Source of the DNA: Stenopsyche tienmushanensis
Lineage: Eukaryota > Arthropoda > Insecta > Trichoptera > Stenopsychidae
Length of the DNA: 64,000 nt
Assembly: GCA_008973525.1 (NCBI GenBank)
Contig: WACJ01000125.1
Location: forward strand, 2,046,001 to 2,110,000
Direction of reading: 5' to 3'
Part shown: positions 35,828 to 46,605 of the stretch, piece after piece
Position numbering within the stretch: the stretch's first letter is position 1
How the letters are laid out: every line of letters starts with the position of its first letter
The notes under the pieces: generated by a model
Database searches by the model: none
What the model saw: only the letters and a program-made list of their open reading frames with translations
What the model was told of the DNA's origin: nothing
Made by a program: the position numbers and the translations under genes

Positions 35828-36202
35828 ACACTTAAACCTTTTTTTGTGCGGTAGATGCGTTCTGCGGATAATCGCACAAAAAAAGCTATGACTTATATAG
35901 AAAAAGAGAAGATGCGTTCCATGGATGTTGAAAACCGCATAACTTGGAATGAGCTATATAAAATATACCCAAAATCGCACAAAAAAGTTATTGAAAACCG
36001 GAAAACCATAAGGTATAAGAAAAAATAACATTTTCGGTAAGGACGTCTCGCATCATTGGTAAAATTTTAAGAAATAATAATTATTTTGATTACAAAATAT
36101 TATTGTTGTATGATAATTTTCACTGCGATTTCAAAATGTTTTAAAAAATACCGCATAACTTTGAAATCGCACAAAAAAAAGTTGCACAAAAAGAGGTTTG
36201 AG
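35828..36202 (-). mobile_element. Tigger/pogo-like MITE, copy 2
   Basis: A 375-bp element starts CACTTAAACCTTTTTTTGTG and ends with the inverse of AAACCTCTTTTTGTGC, with TA flanks (35826-35827 and 36203-36204). It shares internal sequence with the 4791-5711 copy in inverse orientation (for example TGCGGTAGATGCGTTCTGCG). No coding capacity. Confidence 0.7.
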
Positions 36203-36204
36203 TA

Positions 36205-38570
36205 TACTCATCATTTTGTCCAAAATTATCTAAGATTTGAAAATCCCTCATGTTGAAAAAAAAAACCTATCAACACATGAATTGTTTGAATTTTTGCTGA
36301 AGATACCATTATATAAGTAATGCTTCGACTTGCTTCAATTATGAAAATCTAATTAAATCCATTTGTTTATCAAATTGTTCCGCAGTTGTTTTATCCGATA
36401 TTGAAATTGAACATAAAATTGGAACAACGCCAGATTCAACCTTATAATAATATTTTACACCTAGTTTTAAAATGTGCCCATGGATTTTATTGCAGGGGTG
36501 ATTAGGTATAAAATGGGTCTTAATATGCTTCGATCACTTGGAAAGAAATTATTCACCCTCGCTAAATTATATTCATTCGAGCATCGGCGCTTCGGGTGCA
36601 ATTCGACCCACCATGGAATTGGCAGATTCAATTTCGAGTTTTTAATCGTGTATTTCGACGACAAACTGAAGCCCAACTGATCGATCTTTTATTGTTCGCT
36701 ATAATTAGTTTGAACAAATCATATAATGCAATGTGGTCGGCGTTTCAGCCGCGCTTTCGCCCTCATCCCTCCCTACGAGCGAGGTACGGGGTGGCATTGT
36801 TCACTGCTGAATGCAATTCGCGGATGCATCGAAACCGAAACGCACAATATAACGTATTATTTTCATTAACAATAACTATTTGTATGATTTAATGCAAAAA
36901 TTCCGAATGCGTTAGCCTTTATGAAAACATTATAAAATTTGTCGTATCAAATTATGGAAACAGGTGAAATTTGCCTATTAAAGCGAATTTCATCAATTGC
37001 GAATGTTGCGTTGCGAACCGAAATTTAATTAGTCATATTTTTGTATGGCGTTTATTTCTGGTTTATTAAATTTGTTGTATTTAAATATCAAAGCGGAATA
37101 TTTTTTAAATAATTATGCATACATTTCAAATTACAAATTTAATCATTTTGATATGCAATAATTGCAATTTATGCTTACTCTGTTTACAAGAATTATGACG
37201 TGCTGACGACATTCATTGAATCAAATACATGTTAAAAATCGGGGAATTACCAATCTTTCTAGACCAAGTGTTGGTTAAAGATTCGGGTTCAAATTCAGAT
37301 TGTGGAAAAAAGTTCACGGTATCAACAAATTTGATAGATCGGAAATATTAATATTTCTGATCAATCGTGATGATCCAGGTTTAACCTGATTTCCTGGATT
37401 TTGAAAAAGTAAATAAATGCTAAGGAGATTAATAAAGTCGAGCAAGGACGCCCATATGTGAGTGATTAAATTTGCAACAATAATTTAATTATCGTTTATA
37501 TATAATGATAATTTCGTTACTCATTCATAGATTCTCTCTTCTCTCCTATCTTTCCAAATAATCCTATCCTTACTTTACTACTAGGGGAAGTTAACAGGAA
37601 ATCACAGCATTAAATCCGTTCCATAGTAAGATATTTTATGGAAATCGCGTACATCCGATATCGGACATGACACATTAAGAATGAATTAATTATCTATAAG
37701 CAATAGTGGAGGAGCATTTTCATTATATCTATGAATTTAATTACTAACGCATTAAGGTTTCTCATGAATCGTTGCTAATAACATAATAGTAGCGATGAAC
37801 GCATCTTACATGTCAAGTTCAGATTTGAAACCAGATCATTTTTATAGCAAATTTAGGCTTGCAATGAGAAATGAGTATTTTACAACAATCTTAAACAAAA
37901 ATAACAATGGCTTACTTCAAGACAGATACTTATTCCTACCCCTAAACTTAATTAATAATAAAGTATTACAGGATATACGAGTAATTTCATACTAACGATT
38001 AGATCGAATAAAAGAAGATGATAATTGTACAACATAACACAATATAAATAATGGAGCTTAGTTCAGAGCTTTTACCTTATCCGTTTTATCTAGATCATAT
38101 CGCATCTTTTGATTACCAAGAAAATAAATATAAATATAATTATTATATATCCTTAGCGAGATATAATCAAGCTAATAAATATCATATTTTAAGCCAAATG
38201 ACTAATATTTTCATAATGAAAATCTTATATATGTTATATGAGTGTCATCCAGAAAGAAGGGTTACAACATTTATGTAGGATCGAAAAATATTTGTATGTA
38301 ATTGAAATTCATAGAATGGGAGGTGACGGGAGCGCGAGACGATTTCTCCATTGGAAGAATTTACTGTGACTAAACAAAATGGCCGACAAACACGTGGTAC
38401 CAAACAAACTGACCATTATTAAGATTCCCTTACGCGCCAAATGCGCCAATTTTGAAATAAAACATAATATTAAGTTAAGCACAATGATTCTACAAATAGA
38501 ATATGTTCAAAAGCATATTTTTAAAGTTACCTTCACGGGAACGTTTGATAAACAAAGAGTTGGTAATTAA
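36205..38570. other. gene-less stretch
   Basis: Open frames at 36467-36892 overlap on both strands and show no known domain; their GC is slightly raised. A lone B-box-like GGTTCAAATTC (37286-37296) lacks a convincing tRNA body. Nothing else recognised. Confidence 0.4.
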
Positions 38571-38575
38571 TTCTA

Positions 38576-38690
38576 TCAGGTCAGTCCAAAAATTCGTGCG
38601 CATATTTGGGAAATTTTTAAATAGTGTAAATAAAACAAAATTTAACATTGCTTTTCAATTCCATTGCTGTATAAACTGGTTTTGAGTCAA
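38576..38690 (+). mobile_element. mariner-type terminus, family F copy 1
   Basis: After TA (38574-38575) the sequence TCAGGTCAGTCCAAAAATTC followed by GTGCGCAT is a mariner-like end. About 60 bp of it match, inverted, the terminus ending at 60190. No second end or coding sequence is visible, so it is a fragment. Confidence 0.5.
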
Positions 38691-38780
38691 TAAATCTTTT
38701 TATATATCCTGTTTAGAATTTAACTCTTTCCCCAGTAAAAAAAATTGTGAGGCACGAAATAAGTGGAAATCATTTGGGAC

Positions 38781-39425
38781 TAGGGAATCCAATCCCGGGA
38801 TCCCAGACAGTTTTAGGTGTTCATGGATCCCGAGACTAATAAACGTAATCCCGAAAAATTCGGGATTGAAATTTTTATCTAACAGAAATCGTACACCTCA
38901 CCAGCACGTCGAAGGCAACTAAATCGAGACATTGCCGCCGAAATCTGGACGCTTGGAAACAGTGACGGAACTACTAATTGTCGAGCTGAGGCGACGCCTA
39001 GGGGTAGTAACTGTCTAATCTATGTATACATATATACAGTACATATATGTTTATTAAATAGTTATATTAACCTTTCTCTATCGGTGATGTATTTACTACA
39101 CATCGACTCTAATAATGCAAATATCGATATGAAATATAATAGATGCAAGGCTCAGAATTTTTGTATTCCTCCGTAATATCATTACAAATCACATGAAAGT
39201 ATTATAGTATATAAGTATTCATTTGCAGCGACGGAAATAAATAATTTGTCGGGAAATCGGGAATTTTGCGAGTTTTATTTATCTGTCACATTGATGGTGT
39301 TATATGAAAATGGGGTCATCAACTCGAACTAGCATTTGATTATTGCCTGACCCTAAAAATCAGATCCAGACTAAATAACGAAACACTCGATGTTTAATGT
39401 TACTTCGAGCATATTTTCAAAATAG
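38781..39425 (+). mobile_element. hAT-like element, truncated copy
   Basis: It begins with the same terminus as the 20079 and 49279 elements (TAGGGAATCCAATCCCGGGA) but in the opposite orientation. It shares the subterminal CCCGGGATT-type repeats and ends near 39425 inside the transposase remnant, where GATCCAGACTAAATAACGAA is recognisable. The other terminus is missing. Confidence 0.75.
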
Positions 39426-40867
39426 TATTTGAGTTTGATTGTTAAATCCGTGCAAAAATAAATACCATAATCATAAAGCATGATCTTTTGTAACACAATA
39501 TAGTTTTTATCGAATATCATGCATAATTAAAATTATGAATAAGGCTGTCTTTGCCGTATAACGTCTACATTTTACCGCATTATGGAAACACAAAGAGGAA
39601 AGAAGGAAGCAAAGAGGCTGCCTCCTCTCTGCACAGCATACACACATTCCTAAGCAGATTCAATACCTTTCAAATTTAATTAAAACTCGGCACCGCCGCT
39701 GTATCCTTGCTCCATATTGCGAACTATATTATAATGCACTCACCGATGTTAATAATAATCGTCACACGTATATATACGTCCCGTAGTCTGCAACCGGCGC
39801 CCTTGCGATCCAAATCGCTCTCCGTCCAAAGAAAAACTTTAATGAATTCCTTGCACAAGTTTGACAGCTTACAGCTACGCGAAATGTTGAACAGAACTTT
39901 TTTTGTCCGAGGAAATTATAATACAATTTGTTTTTCTACTTTTTTGCACTCAAAGCTATTCCATTATATTATACTACCTCTTGGGGAAAAAGCTCAGGTA
40001 TTTGCCACCATCTTATTGCCATGCTATTCGAGCTTCAAAGATATTGTATCTAAATTTTACCAATAATAAACTGCTTAATAATGAAAAAGACAATTCCATC
40101 ACAATTTTCCATATGTAGTTTTTTGCAATATACCCTATTTTTCATAGCAGATCATGAGCTTGCAAGATTTTGCATAACCAATAAAGCTTCTGATGATATA
40201 TTAAAAGTTATAATACTTATAAAATTCAACTGAATAAATAGGAAATGTTTAGGGAATAGAGTTAAAAACCGGATAGTTAAAAATCTTTTCTTCGATGGAT
40301 TGCTTTTTCAGATTGTATCGGTATATATGTTGTACGAGTACCATAACTCATTGACAAGCCAACATATTAAAACCAAATTTGGAATGTAGCTTCGAATAGT
40401 TTGTGTTCTGGTAAAATTAGTGAAAATCAATCTTTGGCTCGAGTACCAATACAAAAAAAACTGTTTATAGGAAAATCGAATATGCATATGTACTAAATAA
40501 AAACAATACAAATGATCATCCATCAGATACTTTGTAGTTAATGAACATTCATTTTGAATAATTAAAGATACATTTACAAAAGAAAATTCATGCGAGTTCC
40601 TTATAACTAGGCGATAATTTATGTTTAACATATTTTTTGTTAAGTTAAAGTGATGAAATGCACAAATTCGTGGGCAATATTCCGTTATAAGAGCATTTTA
40701 AATTTTTTTCTATTATCTATGTACAAGGTTAATCATTATTTTTATTTCATGAGGTATTTGTAAATGTCAAATGACTGTTTTATCTGGCTGCCGTTGCATA
40801 CATGTTCTCTAAGAGTTCACGCTCAGTATGTACTTGTCTTCTCTATTTTACCTTTCATATGATGGAA
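39426..40867. other. gene-less stretch
   Basis: No recognised gene or element. Open frames at 39707-40118 (+) and 40308-40631 (-) show no known motif. Confidence 0.4.
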
Positions 40868-40915
40868 ATTGTTAGCTACAAATTAAACTGTGTTTGTGTA
40901 ATATATAAAAAATGC
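40868..40915 (-). repeat. inverse copy of the ACACAAACAC repeat
   Basis: GTTAGCTA and GTGTTTGTGTAATATATA are the inverse of the segment at 7152-7200 and 16763-16810. Confidence 0.5.
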
Positions 40916-41034
40916 TACTGATTGCTTTGTGTTATGTATACACAAATCAGAAGTGGAGCGGCGCATGCGCATAGCATGTCTATGTGTATGTGCATGCGAC
41001 TAAGAGAATAAAAATGATACTGTTGCGTTTAATT

Positions 41035-41340
41035 CCCTCACCGTCTCCAGGGGCCCGCAATCTTCGTCGCGGCTGCCTCAAGGAGTCCACCGCGAGGGAC
41101 ATCTCGAATGGCGGGGCGCTCCAGAGGCCAGACGCGCAAGTGGGCCTCCCATCTTAACCTGAAGGGCCTCGACGAGAAACAAAGGAGCTTCGCCCTTAAT
41201 GGCAATAGAGCCCCGCAGCCCCGAGACGAACTCGCAACATGTGCGACGGAAAATTGTATTTAACCTCCGCAAAGGTTAAATACAATTCTTTATCTTCGAC
41301 CACCAGAAAGAGGAATCCTCAAAAAAAAGAGGGAAACAAT
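41035..41340. other. GC-rich block ending in a 15-bp perfect hairpin
   Basis: GC content rises sharply from about 41035 to 41250. It is followed by the perfect inverted repeat AATTGTATTTAACCT (41252-41266) and AGGTTAAATACAATT (41273-41287) around a 6-nt loop. A 64-codon - strand frame (41078-41272) overlaps but has no known motif. The hairpin could be an element end or a structured RNA. Identity unknown. Confidence 0.4.
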
Positions 41341-41576
41341 TAAAACATGATGAACTTTTAAAATTCATATTTATTTACCATTTTGTGATACGGCGACGAT
41401 CACGATGCAGAGGCTTCCGGGTGATGAGTGAGAACGTAGCGCGAAATTAACACATGGCTGCAAATAAGGTTTGCCGCCAACAATTAATACGGCCAGTACG
41501 CAAGGCGCCCCAAAAAGAATAGGCAGTTTGTTCATTCTGCAATCCTTAGGAACGATTGCCAAGTCATATTTCATAG

Positions 41577-41757
41577 CTTGCACAGTCTCCAGATCTGACA
41601 CCAATGGAATTCTAATGCCCCGAGATGCACCCTATTCCGTGGCTCACACGATCTCCAGATCTGACACCATTGGATTTATTTGTCTAGGGGCGCGCACTAT
41701 TCCATGACTTGCATGGTCTCCAGATCTATTACCGCTCTTTTTGTTTGTCTGGAGACG
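41577..41757 (+). repeat. three tandem units of about 65 bp
   Basis: The units start at about 41577, 41643 and 41708, each with TCTCCAGATCTGACACC or a variant (the third is decayed), TATTCC(G/A)TG and GTCT. The unit also occurs twice at 17071-17165. The inverse of the core, TGGTGTCAGATCTGG, resembles the primer-binding-site string TGGTGTCAGAAGTGG seen elsewhere in this window. Confidence 0.65.
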
Positions 41758-41839
41758 TATAAAAAAAAATTAATATGACTGAAAGGAAATCTTAATTGAA
41801 GGAATAAGCGCCGCCTTTGCAAAAAAATAAAAATGAAAT

Positions 41840-41995
41840 GATACTTCAGACAACTACAGTTGAAATAAGGAAAAGGGTTTCATCTGGTATACGAAGCAGA
41901 TGTGGCCAGTTTGAACAAATTTTGTAAATAAATTTAATAAAAACATCTTAAGCTTAAAAAGTATTTTCTTAACCCTGACTTTGCCAAACTGGTAC
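41840..41995 (-). repeat. inverse copy of the 16905-17055 segment
   Basis: ACTTCAGACAACTACAGTTG and TTAACCCTGACTTTGCCAAA are the inverse of sequence at 16913-17055. It lies about 85 bp after the tandem units and so belongs to the same repeat family. Confidence 0.6.
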
Positions 41996-41999
41996 CTCT

Positions 42000-43348
42000 T
42001 CAAGTTTAACAACTTATTGAAATATTAATATGACATTTAGCATATAATTGGAATGGGTATAATCTAAATAACTTTTTAAAACTAAACAAAGTTCCAAAAC
42101 GTTGTTAGTTTTTTGTTCAAAAAATTTAGAAGTCAACATTTCTTATTCGTTTGCATATTTTATGTGACTTTGGAAGCTCAGAAGTAATTTTATTAAAACT
42201 AATTGCATAAAATAATGATTTATAAATATTAAAAATAGCCACTTACGACATAGAGTCTATGTATGAAATTGTAAAAAAAAATTGTCGGTCCATGCGCAAA
42301 ACACTCTGTATAAGTTTCACATCAAAAAATTGAAAATCGATATGTTTTGTTGATGAATTTCATCAAGCAGCTTGAAATTCAATGAATCGACTCATACAGT
42401 GCCGACGAACTATAGCTCATAGCGTCTACGGTGTATGATGGTTGTTAACAGCGAAAAATGTGCGCTTTTGTCTCTTGCTTTCTGTCATCGGAAGCACCGC
42501 GGGTCTCAATAATAGAAGCATTCCCTACTCGAATTGCATCAATTCTTCATAACAACGGTCCGACTTTATACCATGATTGCAAAACCGACTACATACCGGT
42601 AATGGATGCACGCTCGGTTTTGCGATCATCACCGTGAAAAGGGGAAAACCAATTGGACCGATAAAATATATGGGTATTGTTTTCGGTTCGGTTCTACGAA
42701 CGGATGCATTTTTATTACGCCAGCTATGAGAGAATAAATTTTCGGTGAGTTTTTAACAGCCACCGCAGTTGCACTTGGCATCTGTTCGGCTTGTTTATAG
42801 TGATCGTGTCGATGGTCGCAAAAATGTTTTGCATGGACTTCCATCGGGCCGTGGAAAATACGTAATCAAGTTAGCCATTGAATTTTTTACCGAGCTGCAT
42901 GCATAATAGATTGGGTACTTACCAACGATATTGTACATGGACGTAGTAATTAGTTGAATATAAAAAATAATCGATTTTTATGACAAATTTCACTCTGAAC
43001 ACGTACTGTACATACTGTTGCTTGGGCGTTATACATAAGTAAATATCAATTGGGTTTTATTGGTGTGGGAACTAACTTATTTATCCCATCCCTATAAAAA
43101 AAAATCTTCTGGTTTCAAGGCAAAAACTCATTGAAGAATGTTTTCACTTCTTTTTGCGATTAATTTTTTTCAAGAATTATAAAACATTATAATCCCTATG
43201 TACTAAATCAAGAAATTAAGGGGGATTTTGCATTCAAGATCTTCCATTTTAAATCAATTAATTATAATAATGTATCATTTCTATTCATTAAATGGGGTAA
43301 TTATTCCAATCAATATCTAATTTCATTTATCTAATTGTTTTTTTTATA
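42000..43348. other. gene-less stretch
   Basis: One arm of the 8429-type foldback MITE ends near 42308 (ACACTCTGTATA). Open frames around 42629-42844 have no recognisable content. Confidence 0.4.
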
Positions 43349-43548
43349 TACAGTAGACTCTCGATTATCCGGGCTAGCGCTGTAGAGTAAGAATATGAAT
43401 AACTGGAAAATATAGATATATTTATTAAGAATAACACTCATAGTTAAGCAGATAAGTGGCCATTAATAGTTAGTACTGAGTGTTACCAAAATACTAAAAA
43501 CTATACACAACTATACAAGTTTTTAATATCACTTCGAATTTTTCTTAA

Positions 43549-44467
43549 GGCGTCTTCTCACTTTACAAATTTAAAAAAATCGATTTTTATTTTATTTTAA
43601 ATTTTGAAAGTACATATCTTCAAAAATATTATATCGAAATTTCATAAAGATCGGACGAGTTTAACTATATTTTTGGGCGATCGTTAGGTGACTACCTGAG
43701 AGCACCCGGCCGGTCCAGACTCATGGTGCAAGTACAAGAAAGTGGTGAAAAACCATCAGATAGAAACTTTTAAACATCCTCCTGCTCTAGCTGAGGATGT
43801 TCGCGAGGTTTTGAAACCGATTTATGAAGATCTTCGGAGGAAATACCCAAAATAACAACGAGTGTTTCAACAGCTGTGTCTGGGCAATTTTTCTGCAACC
43901 AAAACTTTAAACGCGTTTATCTCAAAACAAGGTTTTTCGGTGGCTTGTTGATAAAATTTCGGAAATTATCCGGCCGATTGTCATGAAATTTGAATGACAT
44001 ATTCTTCATAGTTATGGCTATAGCGCATATCATCAGATTTTTGAAATTTTGATTTTAAGTATTTTTTTTTTTACAAAAAACTGCAAAAAAAACGCGTTTT
44101 TTTTTACTTTTTCGTAAAACGTGCGCCATTTTGTTATTTTTGCAAATATCAAAAATCTGATGATATGCGCTATAGCCACTGATATACTGAATCTAAAACG
44201 TTTAAACTGTTTTATTTTTTTGTTTCAAATGACCCATCTTGGAGATACCATCAACAAGCCACGAACATAACATTTCTACACGGGTTTTTCGATGCTACTG
44301 TTTTATTATAATAATTATTCAAAAAAAGAAAAAAAAATTTTTTTCATTTACTTGAAAGATGTGTTTATTACATAAGATCCATTTTATCTCATAATTTTTA
44401 GCGAAAATCCTCGAAAAAAAATCGTGAAAATAGCCTATTTTTGAGTCGCCTAAAGTGAGAAGACGCC
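43549..44467 (+). mobile_element. TTAA-flanked element carrying a Mutator/Kolobok-like fragment
   Basis: It has 16-bp inverted termini GGCGTCTTCTCACTTT and AAAGTGAGAAGACGCC, with TTAA on both sides (43545-43548 and 44468-44471). It keeps a short transposase-like fragment on the + strand. The TTAA target duplication fits Kolobok (or piggyBac). The coding fragment is not piggyBac-like, so Kolobok is my inference. The element is inserted into the 3' non-coding part of the Tigger copy. Confidence 0.8.
43700..43910 (+). pseudogene. Mutator/Kolobok-like transposase fragment
   Basis: The first part reads GPDSWCKYKKVVKNH and EDVREVLKPIYEDL (43700-43855). After a frame change it continues NNNECFNSCVWAIF (to 43910). 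In intact relatives these blocks are joined by a stretch ending in a TQN motif, which is deleted here. The blocks belong to a transposase-like family often annotated as Mutator-like in arthropod and cnidarian genomes (recalled, not searched). The pseudogene at 62830-63443 belongs to the same family. Inactive. Confidence 0.7.
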
Positions 44468-44476
44468 TTAAAGCTT

Positions 44477-45470
44477 TTATATTATTATATTCAAATCCTC
44501 TTTGTTCCTCTTGAGAAACGAAAAGATATCTGCATCATCCATGCATTCAAAATCTGGATCATTTAAATCGAAATCGAGCCACTCCTTGATGTTTTCCCTG
44601 TCCACGTTTTCAAAATATTTAAAATTTTCCAAAAATCCACATATTTTTGATATATTATTTGCTTCATTCTCTTTAGAATGCATTAATATGTTTCCATATA
44701 AGGAAGAATCTTTCTCCATGATCGAACAAGTGTTTCTGGCTTTACTTCCGACCAACATTGTGTTATTATGTGTACAGCTTCAAGAACAAGTTGTCATCTG
44801 TTAGCAAGAGTTTTAAGAAGACTGTGACGATAAAGACGTTTCATTGATCCTTTAACGCCTTGGCCAATCAAATCACAGCTGAATCAAAGATATCACATTA
44901 GAGAGCAAACATTTTGTAATCATATATCCATCTCTTGTTTTCCAGCATCCAGCATTATCTAATAATAACATTGCTTTCTGTGACAATCACTTATTTTTTA
45001 AAAAATCTTGCAACTTTGGAACCCATTTATTTTGGAACCAATGTTCAAAAATTTTCTTCAAAATTCCTAATGCGTTTCTACAATACATGACAGTTATCCT
45101 TTCTTTGAGCGATTTATGTTCAGAAGCACCTTTTTTTTCATTGAAACCATCGTTTTTGTCAGCAAGTACTTCCATTACAGATCTGTCTCTTCTGCATCAT
45201 AGGTTTGAGGTTTTCTCACTGAATCGCAAGTTGTTGAATCCCATATTATTACTTAGATTTAGTCATTTAGCCAGACGAAGCGTTTTGGCAAAAAGTGTCT
45301 TTTAATCCTAATTTTTCATGGAAAAACTAAGCAGTTTCCATACATATTTGACCGCTAATTGGTACTTTTTTTACTAATTTTTAATTAAACCATAAGAGCA
45401 TAGCTGCATCCAAATCTTTGTAGCTTAATTTTAAAATTTTACTGCTGAGACTTGGTTTTTTGAGACCCCT
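44477..45470 (-). pseudogene. Tigger/jerky-type transposase, broken
   Basis: Reading down from 45470, with stops and frameshifts: LSYKDLDAAMLLWF and KKVPISGQIC (CENP-B-like second helix-turn-helix), FFHEKLGL, then KERITVMYCRNALG and IFEHWFQNKWVPKLQDFLK (45175-44987), AMLLLDNAG with a catalytic aspartate (near 44960), and finally ENVDRENIKEWLDFDLNDP (44758-44477), the acidic C-terminal tail typical of Tigger. The order is that of a Tigger/jerky transposase. The N-terminal first helix-turn-helix is missing. Confidence 0.8.
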
Positions 45471-45479
45471 AAATGTATC

Positions 45480-46035
45480 CTCGCGATGAACAGGTTAACT
45501 CATGATAACTTTATATACAATCAACAATCTAAATGTATTCTGTTAATAGATGAGTACAGCTCATGATTAACCGAAAGATTTGAAAAAAAAAAAAAAATTT
45601 GACATAATTGTATTCAAAAAAGTACAACTTTCTGTAAAATTTACACCACGATTCAAAATAAGTTGTGATCAAAGAAAATAAAAAATCTTTGTTCAATCAC
45701 TAATCAATTTTATCTAGAAAAAGTATGCAAAATTTAAATAAGATCAGTGTATTCGTTTTTGAGAAATCGCGATGATCGTCTTGAGAAAATAGCGATTAAA
45801 GCCAATTAAGCCTAATGACCGAAATTTCCAAAAGCTTTTACTCCGAATGACTTGAAACTTTGGGAAAATATATGGAATCTTTTCAAATTTAAAAAATCAT
45901 GTAATCAATCATAAATTGAAATTGTTCGTCATCAATTTAATTGAAACTAATGTTGCAAGATTAGATTACATTAAAACTTATTACAAGTTTAATTGTGTGA
46001 AAATATTACTCTTTCAAAGCCTTTGTATATTATTA
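45480..46035. other. stretch upstream of the sarcoglycan gene
   Basis: AT-rich DNA with no recognised element. A promoter and non-coding first exon of the sarcoglycan gene may lie here or further upstream, but I cannot identify them. Confidence 0.35.
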
Positions 46036-46165
46036 TTAGGGCGTACCACATTAACGTTCGGAGTTCGTAGGTGAGAATTACAACGCCATATACAAAACAT
46101 AATTTATTCAATCAAAATAATACTCAAGAGCTTCCATAATATTTTTGCCAACGAAAAACTAAATT
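46036..46165 (+). mobile_element. mariner-like terminus, family E copy 1
   Basis: After TA (46034-46035) the terminus TTAGGGCGTACCAC and the following 120 bp (ACAAAACATAATTTATTCAA, TTTTGCCAACGA) match, inverted, the block ending at 50746 in sarcoglycan intron 4. A third terminus ends at 60646. No transposase sequence seen. Confidence 0.6.
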
Positions 46166-46386
46166 ATTTATTACGTTTGCATAAAAATCCACACATTTAT
46201 AATCAGTAAATTATGCAAAACCTATTTTGATTTGCCCCTTCTATAAGCCTCACTAAGACGGCCAGAACTCAATTTTTAAATAAAATCAGCATCACCTGCC
46301 AGTTTTTGCTTTGATGTTTGTGTTTTGATATTTTTTTTATATTTGCAGACAAATTTTAATATAAGTACAATGTTTTTTGTTCCAGG

Positions 46387-46605
46387 ATGCCTTATAGCGA
46401 TACAACGAAAGTCAACCCCACGAATCATATACGAAAATCCGAATCCCTACTACATCATCAGTCGAGCAAAAGCTACAATGTAAAGGTTGGCATTTATGGA
46501 TGGAGGAAAAGGTGTCTCTATCTTCTTATCTTAGGTCTCATGGTTATGATGATCATAAACTTAGCGCTAACCCTATGGATACTGAAAGTAATGGACTTCA
46601 ACATG
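46387..46605 (+). CDS. Scgdelta: sarcoglycan coding exon 1
   Basis: The ATG at 46387 lies directly after an acceptor (TTCCAG, AG at 46384-46385), so an upstream non-coding exon must exist. A second acceptor (TTTGCAG, ends 46348) lies 37 bp upstream. If it is used, the leader gains an out-of-frame ATG at 46370. The exon encodes residues 1-73, including the membrane segment, and ends in phase 0 before GTAAGA. Confidence 0.92.

Larger units (their letters stand above)
43351..45475 (-). mobile_element. Tigger/jerky-type element interrupted by a TTAA element
   Basis: The 3' terminus is CAGTAGACTCTCGATTATCC at 43351, a classical Tigger/pogo end, after TA (43349-43350). Transposase coding remnants lie on the - strand from about 45470 down to 44480. 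Between terminus and coding part a 919-bp element sits in a TTAA site (43549-44467). The 5' terminus was not found, so the element is 5'-truncated near 45475. Confidence 0.8.

Noticed and set aside
36467..36892. Open frames on both strands near 36.6 kb
   Set aside because: No recognisable domain, mutually overlapping, no clear splice signals.
37255..37300. tRNA-like segment with a B box (GGTTCAAATTC)
   Set aside because: No cloverleaf can be drawn and the A box spacing is too short; at most a SINE relic.
41078..41272. 64-codon - strand frame in a GC-rich patch
   Set aside because: No known motif; it ends in the hairpin.
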